64,000 bases of DNA, taken from contig NZ_BBWW01000001.1 in the NCBI RefSeq assembly GCF_001485215.1, positions 4,650,001 through 4,714,000 of the forward strand, read 5' to 3'. The translations under genes and the position numbers were made by a program. Below are positions 56,307 to 64,000 of the stretch, in pieces. A model generated the notes under the pieces. The model was not told the origin of the DNA. It searched no databases and saw only the letters and a program-made list of their open reading frames with translations. Within the stretch, counting starts at the first letter, position 1, and every line of letters starts with the position of its first letter. This DNA comes from Leptolyngbya sp. NIES-2104 (GTDB lineage: Bacteria; Cyanobacteriota; Cyanobacteriia; Leptolyngbyales; Leptolyngbyaceae).

Positions 56307-58217
56307 CTATTGGGCACTCTCCGAGGATAACGCAGGCTCCGGAGTAGTCACAGGTTGAGAAATGCGCGGCTTCAGTGGCATTCCTAATCGGCGTTCAAGC
56401 TCAGTTTGCGGCTCAAAGTCAGAGGGTGCAGGTTCCTCAACGATGGGAGGCTTTTCTTCCCGAATTGGAGATTCGCTCGGTGCGATTTCTACTGGTGTTT
56501 CGATCGCTGGGGTCGAATCAGGAGGCACGATCGACGGTTTCGATTCGGGGCGTTTCAACCGATCGAAAATACTCGACTTCGGTGTTTCCTTAATCTCTGG
56601 AGCAGGCTTAACTTCAACAGGTTCAACTTCAACGGGTGCGGGAGCTTCCGGAGCCGCTAAATCATCAGGAATTGGCGTTGGGGAAGGAAGAACAACGGGC
56701 GCTTTTGATTCAGGACGTTTAAAGCGCTCAAAAATATTCGGCTTCGGTGCTTCTTCCACTTCTGGAGCGGTTTGAATCGGTTCCGGTGCTTTCTCTTCTT
56801 CAGGTTCCGCAATAGAAGGCTCAACGGACGGCTCTTCCTCCACGACAGGTGGCACCACAGGCGCAACGTTCGGACGCTTAAATCGATTAAAGAATCCCCC
56901 TGGTGCTTGAACCGCTGGAGCGACAGGCACAACGGGTGTAATCACTTCAGGCTGTTTCGGCTCTTCTGTTGGTTCTTCAATGATTTCAGGTTCAGGACTC
57001 GGCTCGATGACAGGCGGAGACGAACGTTTGAATCGATCGAAGAATCCCCCTTTCGGTTTTTCTACCGGAGCTTCTGGCTCAGGCGCGATCGTCGTTGGAG
57101 CTTCGATCTCTTTCTCCGGTTCAGGCGATGCTTCTGGAGTCGGCTTGGGTTCAGAATGCTTAAATCGATTGAAGAAACCACCCGGAGCTTTTGGAGCCTC
57201 AACAGGTTTCGGAGCTTCTTCAACGGGTTTCGGAGTTTCTTTCGCTTCCGGCTTTTCTTCTACAAGTGGCGCAACTAGAACGGGAGTCGGTTCGGGAGTC
57301 GGCGCGACGGGTTCGGGGGCTGGCTTGTAGTTTGGCTCAACGATCGACACCGCCTGATCAAACGAAATCTCACCCCGGACAAGTTTCGACAACGTATCCT
57401 GTCCGTTCGGCTCGTAATTGAAAACTCTCGCGGTGTTGTTGTAAACGTTTGGAACCGAATTCCCTTTCTCGTCAATGTATTCGAGTTGAACCCAATTCTT
57501 ACCCGGTTTGAAGCCTTTTAGATAAATGGGCTGCCATCGATCGACGGTAAAACTATCACCATTCACCGTTACTTTCACGCGCCAATCCGCGACATCATCC
57601 TTATCGTCTTCCTGAGCAACAATGTGCAACGGTGCATTGGTCAAATAGAAATCTAATAGAACTGGCTCCGCTCCATACGTTGCTTGTGGACGGCTATAGG
57701 TTAGTAGCGGCAGTTTTGGATCAGGATTATTGTTAGGCGTTTTTGTAAATACGTGGAATGTCACTTGAGCGAACGCCCCATCATTCTTAAAGCTTTCGTG
57801 CCAAGGACGACCCGCAAGCGCTCGAATTGTATGAGTTCCCGCTGCTAAATCTTTGAATACGACAGGCTGACTGACATCGTAAACCGCTTGATACGGCTGA
57901 TCATCTAGAAATACATGAAGATGAGGACCCAAGCCTAATTTCTGATCTTTATATAAAGGTAGATCTTTAACGTTGAACTTGACCGAAACGGTATTATCGT
58001 CCAGCACTTCATTGGATCGAGGAGAAACGATCGATACCTGCGGCTGATACTTATCCAATAGTGGCTTTAATTGCTGAATCACCTCTGGCGGCGAGGCTTC
58101 CGAGATCTTCCCTGCTTTTTTCGGGGCTGCCCAACCGGGAGCAACCGCACTCAGATTAAGTAGCATTGCCAAGACTAATGAGACTGAAAGAGTTCTAGCC
58201 GTCCCGCGCCAGCGCAT
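56307..58217 (-). CDS. Exported Pro/Glu-rich protein with five FxRFKR-type repeats
   Basis: 636 residues from the ATG at 58217; a start at 58253 is possible. A signal peptide (ARTLSVSLVLAMLLNLSAVAPGWA) is followed by a folded beta-rich region to about residue 285 (VKFNVKDLPLYKDQKLGLGP, HLHVFLDDQPYQAVYD, AGTHTIRALAGRPWHESFK). The second half is disordered, rich in Pro, Glu and Val. It carries five evenly spaced short motifs: GGFFNRFKHSE, GGFFDRFKRSS, GGFFNRFKRPN, PNIFERFKRPE and SSIFDRLKRPE. They look like docking or membrane-binding peptides. The family is unknown to me. It probably shares a transcript with the NHLRC2-like gene. Confidence 0.8.
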   Translation of the reverse strand: MRWRGTARTLSVSLVLAMLLNLSAVAPGWAAPKKAGKISEASPPEVIQQLKPLLDKYQPQVSIVSPRSNEVLDDNTVSVKFNVKDLPLYKDQKLGLGPHLHVFLDDQPYQAVYDVSQPVVFKDLAAGTHTIRALAGRPWHESFKNDGAFAQVTFHVFTKTPNNNPDPKLPLLTYSRPQATYGAEPVLLDFYLTNAPLHIVAQEDDKDDVADWRVKVTVNGDSFTVDRWQPIYLKGFKPGKNWVQLEYIDEKGNSVPNVYNNTARVFNYEPNGQDTLSKLVRGEISFDQAVSIVEPNYKPAPEPVAPTPEPTPVLVAPLVEEKPEAKETPKPVEEAPKPVEAPKAPGGFFNRFKHSEPKPTPEASPEPEKEIEAPTTIAPEPEAPVEKPKGGFFDRFKRSSPPVIEPSPEPEIIEEPTEEPKQPEVITPVVPVAPAVQAPGGFFNRFKRPNVAPVVPPVVEEEPSVEPSIAEPEEEKAPEPIQTAPEVEEAPKPNIFERFKRPESKAPVVLPSPTPIPDDLAAPEAPAPVEVEPVEVKPAPEIKETPKSSIFDRLKRPESKPSIVPPDSTPAIETPVEIAPSESPIREEKPPIVEEPAPSDFEPQTELERRLGMPLKPRISQPVTTPEPALSSESAQ

Positions 58218-58364
58218 GATCCCAAACACTAGATATTTCTCCCCATCAAACACGCTTTCCCTTCGGCACTATAGCGGAAAATTCAGGACACAAGAGCGCG
58301 ATCGCAATAAATCCCCGCACTTCCCCTGCTACAGTTGCCTATGTACTGTCTCATAGTATGAGAG

Positions 58365-58871
58365 ATGAGTAATCCTGTTCCAGTTTCAACCCTCTTTATT
58401 GGACTCAATGGACTCATTGCTTTCGCGCTGTCTTGCATCGTCGTAATGGAAAGGACAAGCACGAGAGTTTGGCATGGAGAAACGCGATCGGATATTTCAA
58501 ACCAGCCGAACTACCTTGAAAAACCTGGAAAATGGGCAGCCTTTATCGAAACGTATACGCAAAAAAGCGTCTCAACTAAAGATAAAGATGACGGTTTACT
58601 CCAGCGAAAAGTCAGAGCCTTCGGAAACTTCATTGAATATACGCCTCTAGCACTGCTGTTCATCTTGACGCTTGAATTGGCGGACTCGCAACGTTGGCTA
58701 CTTTGGCTGCTCGGTGGGACGTTGACGCTCGGTCGAATCGCTCATGCTTGGGGTTTGATCAAAACTTATGGACCCTCTCCGGGTCGTGCGATCGGCTTCT
58801 TCTTAACGTGGTTTGTGTATCTCGTTGGTGCGGGTGCTTGCGTCTATTACGGAATCCTTGAAATCTTCTAA
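58365..58871 (+). CDS. MAPEG-family membrane protein
   Basis: 168 residues, four membrane helices. Landmarks are LFIGLNGLIAFALSCIVVM, the cytosolic loop with RKVRAFGNFIEYTPLALLFILTLEL (MAPEG signature RAxxNxxE), and LLGGTLTLGRIAHAWGL. It has an insertion of about 40 residues (SNQPNYLEKPGKWAAF region) between the first helix and the signature. Bacterial members conjugate glutathione or act on eicosanoid-like lipids; the substrate is unknown. Confidence 0.88.
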   Translation: MSNPVPVSTLFIGLNGLIAFALSCIVVMERTSTRVWHGETRSDISNQPNYLEKPGKWAAFIETYTQKSVSTKDKDDGLLQRKVRAFGNFIEYTPLALLFILTLELADSQRWLLWLLGGTLTLGRIAHAWGLIKTYGPSPGRAIGFFLTWFVYLVGAGACVYYGILEIF

Positions 58872-59139
58872 ATCAGTGATTTCTGTAAAAATGGGGCGAG
58901 CGACGGCTCGATCGCTCCCCCTCAGCCACTTCTGCAACGATTTATTAACAATAAGATCAAAAAATATCAATCATACCCAATCGATTGAATAGTAATTTCC
59001 AATCCTTGAGCAATGTAAAGTTAATCAACAACCTCTTGACTTTTTATTCCTCTATGAACGCTGTAATCCAAGCAGAGTCAAGAAATCCTGAACTTTGAAT
59101 TATTGTAAATAACCTTCAAAAACGTTTTCATGAAAGACC
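58872..59139. other. Upstream region of psaA
   Basis: AT-rich, without a gene. It includes ATTGTAAATAACC near 59102-59114 that might be bound by the light regulator RpaB, but the match to the HLR1 consensus is partial. Confidence 0.4.
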
Positions 59140-59145
59140 TATAAT
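59140..59145 (+). promoter_or_regulatory. psaA -10 box
   Basis: TATAAT matches the consensus exactly. The -35 region is poor, as in light-regulated cyanobacterial photosystem promoters. It implies a leader of about 190 bases. Confidence 0.7.
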
Positions 59146-59154
59146 GACCCATTG

Positions 59155-59345
59155 AGAACCCACGAAGGCAACATCCCAAAACACGGGAGCCAAGCTGGAC
59201 GCTCAGACCAAGCCCGACCGTTACACACCCACTAGGTCTAATACCTCAGTCATACCGTGTAGCTAGGACTTAACAGAAGGGTTTGAGACCAGTCGCCGGA
59301 TAGGGGGAATACCTCGTTCCTTGTCTAGAGAGAGGAGAGTCTCAA
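59155..59345 (+). promoter_or_regulatory. Structured psaA leader
   Basis: The leader is G+C-rich compared with the promoter region and can fold. Near the start codon, TTGAGAC (59283-59289) can pair with GTCTCAA (59339-59345), which includes the A of the start ATG and encloses the ribosome site GAGGAG. A conserved psaA RNA motif is known upstream of cyanobacterial psaAB; I suspect this is a member but cannot align it. Confidence 0.5.
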
Positions 59346-61600
59346 TGACAATTAGCCCACCGGAGCGCGAGGCGAAGGCACGGGTCGTCGTTGATAAAGA
59401 TCCCGTTCCTACTTCCTTTGAGAAGTGGGGGCAGCCGGGACACTTCGATCGAACCCTGTCGAAAGGACCCAAAACCACCACCTGGATTTGGAACCTTCAC
59501 GCCAACGCTCACGATTTCGATAGCCATACAAGCGACTTAGAAGACGTTTCTCGCAAAATTTTTAGCGCACACTTCGGTCACTTAGCCGTTGTGTTCATTT
59601 GGTTGAGTGGAATGTACTTCCACGGCGCTAAGTTTTCAAACTACGAAGCGTGGCTCGCCAACCCCACTGGAATTAAACCCAGTGCTCAGGTTGTTTGGCC
59701 TATCTTCGGACAAGAAATCCTTAACGCGGATGTCGGCGGCGGCTTCCACGGAATTCAAATCACTTCTGGATTCTTCCAACTGTGGAGAGCGGCTGGCTTC
59801 ACAAACAGCTTCCAGCTTTATGTCACCGCGATCGGCGGCTTAGTCATGGCTGGCTTGATGCTGTTTGCGGGCTGGTTCCACTACCACAAGCGCGCTCCCA
59901 AACTGGAATGGTTCCAGAACGTGGAGTCGATGCTGAATCACCACCTTTCCGGCTTGTTCGGACTCGGTTCGCTGTCGTGGGCTGGACACCAGATCCACGT
60001 CGCACTGCCGATTAACGAACTCCTGGATCGCGGTGTCCCTGCGGACAAGATTCCTCTGCCTCACGAGTTCATCCTGAACCCCCAATTGATGGCAGACATC
60101 TATCCCAGCTTCGCAAAAGGTCTTATTCCTTTCTTTACCCTCAACTGGGGCGAATATGCTGACTTCCTCACCTTTAAAGGTGGATTAAACCCGGTCACGG
60201 GCGGACTCTGGCTGACCGATACCGCGCATCACCACTTGGCGATCGCTGTGTTGTTCCTCATCGCCGGACACATGTACCGCACCAACTGGGGTATCGGTCA
60301 CAACATCAAGGAAATCCTTGAGGCGCATAAAGGACCGTTCACCGGAGAAGGTCACAAGGGGCTGTACGAAAACCTGACCACTTCTTGGCACGCTCAACTC
60401 GCGATCAACTTAGCAATGGTTGGTTCGTTGAGCATCATCGTGGCGCAGCACATGTACGCGATGCCTCCTTATCCCTACTTGGCAACCGACTACGCAACGC
60501 AGTTGTCAATCTTCACGCACCACATGTGGATCGGTGGATTCTTCATCGTCGGTGGTGCGGCTCACGCAGCAATCTTTATGGTGCGCGACTACGATCCGGT
60601 TGCGAATCAAAACAACAACCTCGATCGCGTTCTGCGTCACCGGGATGCCATCATTTCCCACTTGAACTGGGTTTGTATCTTCTTGGGCTTCCATAGCTTC
60701 GGTCTGTACGTGCACAACGACACGATGCGCGCTTTGGGTCGTCCTCAAGATATGTTCTCGGATACCGCAATTCAACTTCAGCCCGTGTTCGCGCAGTGGA
60801 TTCAAAACCTCCACACGCTGGCTCCGGGTGGAACCGCTCCGAACGCATTGGCTCCGGCTAGTTACGCTTTCGGTGGTGGAACGATCGCAGTCGGTGGCAA
60901 AGTTGCCATGATGCCGATCGCCTTGGGTACGGCGGACTTTATGGTTCACCATATTCATGCCTTCACGATTCACGTCACAGTCCTCATCTTGCTTAAAGGT
61001 GTGCTGTTTGCACGTAGCTCACGCTTGATTCCTGATAAAGCTAACCTTGGTTTCCGCTTCCCGTGCGATGGTCCGGGTCGTGGCGGTACTTGCCAAGTGT
61101 CTGGATGGGATCACGTGTTCCTCGGTCTGTTCTGGATGTACAACTCCTTATCGATCGCGATCTTCCACTTCTCGTGGAAAATGCAGTCGGATGTCTGGGG
61201 TACGGTTGCACCGGATGGAACGGTTGATCACGTCACGGGCGGTAACTTCGCTCAAAGTGCGATTACCATTAACGGCTGGTTGCGCGACTTCTTGTGGGCA
61301 CAAGCGGCACAGGTGATTGGATCTTACGGTTCGGCACTGTCTGCTTACGGACTTCTGTTCCTGGGCGCTCACTTTGTTTGGGCATTCAGCTTGATGTTCC
61401 TGTTTAGCGGACGTGGCTACTGGCAAGAACTGATCGAATCGATCGTTTGGGCACACAACAAGCTGAAAGTTGCACCTGCAATTCAGCCGCGTGCATTAAG
61501 CATCATTCAAGGACGTGCTGTGGGCGTTGCTCACTACCTATTAGGTGGAATCGTCACAACATGGGCATTCTTCCTAGCTCGATCAATTTCAATCGGATGA
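59345..61600 (+). CDS. psaA: Photosystem I P700 apoprotein A1
   Basis: 751 residues, eleven membrane helices. With PsaB it forms the reaction-centre heterodimer holding P700, A0, A1 and the FX iron-sulfur cluster. The start [14 protein letters not shown] is the known cyanobacterial N-terminus and follows a GAGGAG site. FX ligands lie in [19 protein letters not shown]. Many chlorophyll-binding His residues are visible (for example [33 protein letters not shown]). It heads the psaA-psaB operon. Confidence 0.99.
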   Translation: MTISPPEREAKARVVVDKDPVPTSFEKWGQPGHFDRTLSKGPKTTTWIWNLHANAHDFDSHTSDLEDVSRKIFSAHFGHLAVVFIWLSGMYFHGAKFSNYEAWLANPTGIKPSAQVVWPIFGQEILNADVGGGFHGIQITSGFFQLWRAAGFTNSFQLYVTAIGGLVMAGLMLFAGWFHYHKRAPKLEWFQNVESMLNHHLSGLFGLGSLSWAGHQIHVALPINELLDRGVPADKIPLPHEFILNPQLMADIYPSFAKGLIPFFTLNWGEYADFLTFKGGLNPVTGGLWLTDTAHHHLAIAVLFLIAGHMYRTNWGIGHNIKEILEAHKGPFTGEGHKGLYENLTTSWHAQLAINLAMVGSLSIIVAQHMYAMPPYPYLATDYATQLSIFTHHMWIGGFFIVGGAAHAAIFMVRDYDPVANQNNNLDRVLRHRDAIISHLNWVCIFLGFHSFGLYVHNDTMRALGRPQDMFSDTAIQLQPVFAQWIQNLHTLAPGGTAPNALAPASYAFGGGTIAVGGKVAMMPIALGTADFMVHHIHAFTIHVTVLILLKGVLFARSSRLIPDKANLGFRFPCDGPGRGGTCQVSGWDHVFLGLFWMYNSLSIAIFHFSWKMQSDVWGTVAPDGTVDHVTGGNFAQSAITINGWLRDFLWAQAAQVIGSYGSALSAYGLLFLGAHFVWAFSLMFLFSGRGYWQELIESIVWAHNKLKVAPAIQPRALSIIQGRAVGVAHYLLGGIVTTWAFFLARSISIG

Positions 61601-61620
61601 GCGAGGATTAACAAACAGCT

Positions 61621-63822
61621 ATGGCAACTAAGTTCCCAAAATTTAGTCAAGACCTTGCCCAAGATCCCACAACTCGTCGGATTTGGTACGGAATTGCCAC
61701 CGCTCACGACTTTGAGAGCCACGACGGAATGACGGAAGAGAAGCTTTACCAAAAGCTTTTCGCCACCCACTTCGGTCACTTGGCAATCATCTTCTTGTGG
61801 ACATCTGGTAATCTGTTCCACGTTGCTTGGCAAGGCAACTTCGAGCAATGGATCAAAGATCCGCTCAACATTCGCCCGATCGCTCACGCGATTTGGGACC
61901 CTCAGTTCGGTAAGCCTGCCGTGGAAGCCTTTACCCAAGGCGGCGCGAACTATCCTGTCAACATTACCTACTCTGGTCTGTATCACTGGTGGTACACGAT
62001 CGGCATGAGAACGAACGGCGACCTGTATCAAGGTTCGATCTTCTTGCTGATTCTGTCGGCAGTCCTCCTGTTCGCAGGTTGGTTGCACCTCCAGCCGAAA
62101 TTCCGTCCGAGTTTGGCTTGGTTCAAGAACGCTGAATCGCGCCTGAACCACCACTTGGCTGGATTGTTCGGAGTCAGTTCGCTGGCTTGGGCAGGTCACT
62201 TGATTCACGTTGCGATTCCCGAATCTCGCGGACAGCATGTGGGCTGGGATAACTTCCTGACCACGATGCCGCACCCGGCAGGGTTGGGACCGTTCTTCTC
62301 TGGTAACTGGAGCGCGTATTCCGAAAATCCGGATACCGCAAACCATATCTTCGGAACGGCGCAAGGATCGGGTTCTGCGATCTTGACTTTCCTCGGTGGA
62401 TTCCATCCGCAAACAGAATCGCTGTGGTTGACCGACATGGCTCATCACCACTTAGCGATCGCGGTAATCTTCATCGTGGCGGGTCATATGTACCGCACCA
62501 ACTTTGGAATCGGTCACAGCATTCGGGACATTCTGAACGCACACAAGCCGCCTGCGGGTGGTTTGGGTGACGGTCACACCGGATTGTATGACACCGTAAA
62601 CAACTCGCTGCACTTCCAATTGGGTCTTGCCCTGGGTGCTTTGGGAACGGTGACTTCTCTGGTGGCACAACACATGTACTCGATGCCGCCTTATGCGTTC
62701 ATGGCGAAGGACTTCACCACTCAAGCAGCACTGTACACTCATCACCAGTACATTGCAGGCTTCCTGATGGTTGGAGCATTTGCACACGGCGCGATCTTCT
62801 GGGTTCGTGATTACGACCCAGACCAAAACAAAAACAACGTGCTTGCACGAATCTTGGGACACAAGGAAGCCATCATCTCGCACTTAAGCTGGGTGTCGCT
62901 CTTCTTGGGCTTCCATACTCTCGGTCTGTACGTCCACAACGATGTCGTCGTTGCGTTCGGTACTCCTGAGAAACAAATCCTGATCGAGCCTGTGTTCGCA
63001 CAGTTCGTTCAAGCTGCTCACGGTAAGGCACTGTACGGTTTCAATACCTTACTGTCGAACGCTGACAGCATCGCGTCTAACTCTGGTGCAGCTTATCTGC
63101 CCGGTTGGTTGGATGGAATCAATAGCGGCGTGAACTCGCTGTTCTTGACGATCGGACCTGGTGACTTCTTAGTTCACCATGCGATCGCGCTCGGTCTGCA
63201 CACCACCACCTTGGTCTTGGTCAAGGGCGCGTTGGATGCTCGTGGATCGAAACTGATGCCTGATAAGAAAGACTTCGGATATGCCTTCCCTTGTGATGGT
63301 CCGGGTCGTGGTGGTACTTGCGATATCTCCGCATGGGACTCCTTCTATCTGGCGATGTTCTGGATGTTGAATACGATCGGTTGGGTTACGTTCTACTGGC
63401 ACTGGAAACATCTGTCGATCTGGTCTGGTAACGTGGCTCAGTTTAACGAAAGCTCGACCTATCTGATGGGTTGGCTGCGTGACTACCTCTGGCAGTATTC
63501 GGCTCCGCTGATCAACGGCTACAACCCGTATGGCATGAATAACCTGGCGGTTTGGGCTTGGATGTTCCTCTTCGGGCACCTGGTCTGGGCGACTGGATTT
63601 ATGTTCTTGATCTCGTGGCGTGGCTACTGGCAAGAATTGATCGAAACGCTGGTGTGGGCACATGAGCGCACTCCGTTAGCGAACTTAATTCGCTTTAAGG
63701 ATAAGCCAGTTGCATTGTCGATCGTTCAAGGTCGGTTAGTCGGTTTGGTTCACTTCGCCGCTGGGTATGTGCTGACGTATGCAGCCTTCCTGATTGCAGC
63801 GACCGCTGGTAAGTTCGGTTGA
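61621..63822 (+). CDS. psaB: Photosystem I P700 apoprotein A2
   Basis: 733 residues, the partner of PsaA. It starts [20 protein letters not shown], the standard N-terminus, 20 bases after psaA with a GAGGA site. The FX cysteines lie in [19 protein letters not shown]. The lumenal and cytosolic loops are complete, and the C-terminus ends [15 protein letters not shown] strong terminator follows. Confidence 0.99.
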   Translation: MATKFPKFSQDLAQDPTTRRIWYGIATAHDFESHDGMTEEKLYQKLFATHFGHLAIIFLWTSGNLFHVAWQGNFEQWIKDPLNIRPIAHAIWDPQFGKPAVEAFTQGGANYPVNITYSGLYHWWYTIGMRTNGDLYQGSIFLLILSAVLLFAGWLHLQPKFRPSLAWFKNAESRLNHHLAGLFGVSSLAWAGHLIHVAIPESRGQHVGWDNFLTTMPHPAGLGPFFSGNWSAYSENPDTANHIFGTAQGSGSAILTFLGGFHPQTESLWLTDMAHHHLAIAVIFIVAGHMYRTNFGIGHSIRDILNAHKPPAGGLGDGHTGLYDTVNNSLHFQLGLALGALGTVTSLVAQHMYSMPPYAFMAKDFTTQAALYTHHQYIAGFLMVGAFAHGAIFWVRDYDPDQNKNNVLARILGHKEAIISHLSWVSLFLGFHTLGLYVHNDVVVAFGTPEKQILIEPVFAQFVQAAHGKALYGFNTLLSNADSIASNSGAAYLPGWLDGINSGVNSLFLTIGPGDFLVHHAIALGLHTTTLVLVKGALDARGSKLMPDKKDFGYAFPCDGPGRGGTCDISAWDSFYLAMFWMLNTIGWVTFYWHWKHLSIWSGNVAQFNESSTYLMGWLRDYLWQYSAPLINGYNPYGMNNLAVWAWMFLFGHLVWATGFMFLISWRGYWQELIETLVWAHERTPLANLIRFKDKPVALSIVQGRLVGLVHFAAGYVLTYAAFLIAATAGKFG

Positions 63823-63850
63823 TCCGACTGACTGTGGTAGATAAATAAGG

Positions 63851-63880
63851 AAATCCCTCGCCTTCGGGTGGGGGATTTTT
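63851..63880 (+). terminator. psaAB terminator
   Basis: AATCCCTCGCC, loop TTCG, GGTGGGGGATT and a T run: an 11-bp stem with two G-T pairs, 30 bases after the psaB stop. Confidence 0.9.
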
Positions 63881-63947
63881 GGTTTGAAGGGGAAATTGCA
63901 ATTCAAGAAGGGAACAATTAGTCTGTCAATCTCAAGCCCCTTCTGCT

Positions 63948-64000
63948 ATGCAAGTATTTTTCATTCATGGTGTTGCGACTAAAGATGCTGCTTATTCAAA
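63948..64000 (+). CDS. Start of a gene cut by the window edge
   Basis: Only the first 17 codons are visible, beginning MQVFFIHGVATKDAAYS. VFFIHGV resembles the first strand and oxyanion loop of alpha/beta hydrolases. No ribosome site is evident, so the call rests on the open frame and plausible start only. Confidence 0.4.
   Translation, partial: MQVFFIHGVATKDAAYS

Overview
The window is chromosomal DNA of a cyanobacterium. It carries psaA-psaB (photosystem I core), a PII protein with the cyanobacterial Ser49 T-loop, ccs1/ccdA for cytochrome c assembly, and very frequent GCGATCGC (HIP1) octamers. The gene mix (XisI-type protein, several DUF29 and Uma2 genes, a CyRepA-type replication gene) suggests a filamentous, Leptolyngbya- or Nostoc-like lineage. 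That placement is inference; no rRNA or tRNA gene was recognised.

Layout. 0-4.7 kb: a plasmid-type replication module. A CyRepA-like helicase gene (minus, running off the left edge) faces a winged-helix, initiator-like gene (plus) across about 630 bp that holds repeats and a candidate counter-transcribed RNA. 4.8-9.6 kb: msrA, a beta-CASP metallo-hydrolase, a frameshifted micro-ORF, a GerMN lipoprotein and mgtE behind a Shine-Dalgarno-sequestering hairpin. 9.6-20.4 kb: mixed core and accessory genes (Uma2, NurA, a toxin-antitoxin pair, DUF29, ACT, xseA-xseB, recA, a Mrr-like nuclease, PhyH, Uma2, a 45-codon gene with a riboswitch-like leader, murG). 20.4-25.1 kb: a broken xisI, an ATPase plus TOPRIM cassette, and groES-groEL under a perfect CIRCE operator. 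25.2-34.6 kb: GNAT, secY-adk, ATP-grasp, ubiX, rnr, a DsbA-like lipoprotein, a PPC-domain protein and glnB with an NtcA-type site. 34.7-46.6 kb: queF, an acyltransferase, ccs1-ccdA, ftsW, an alcohol dehydrogenase, folB, a GT39 enzyme and rqcH. 46.6-50.4 kb: a candidate sRNA, a long palindromic repeat and a Zur-controlled znuACB operon. 50.5-54.8 kb: exopolysaccharide genes (GT4, sugar transferase, gmd, fcl). 54.9-64 kb: an NHLRC2-like protein, a Pro/Glu-rich exported protein with five FxRFKR-type repeats, MAPEG, psaA-psaB with a structured leader, and the start of one more gene.

Most notable pattern. Two accessory cassettes each lie between an intact gene and a second copy of that gene's 3' end. 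The ATPase-TOPRIM pair (PARIS/OLD-like) lies between groEL and a copy of the groEL tail plus terminator, with 73 of 75 bases identical in the tail. A toxin-antitoxin pair lies between nurA and a diverged copy of the last 36 nurA codons. This resembles integration at gene 3' ends with att-like duplications, although no integrase is visible.

The second highlight is the replication module with a possible antisense RNA over the rep 5' leader. It would be a plasmid-style copy-control arrangement, either in a chromosome or marking an integrated plasmid.
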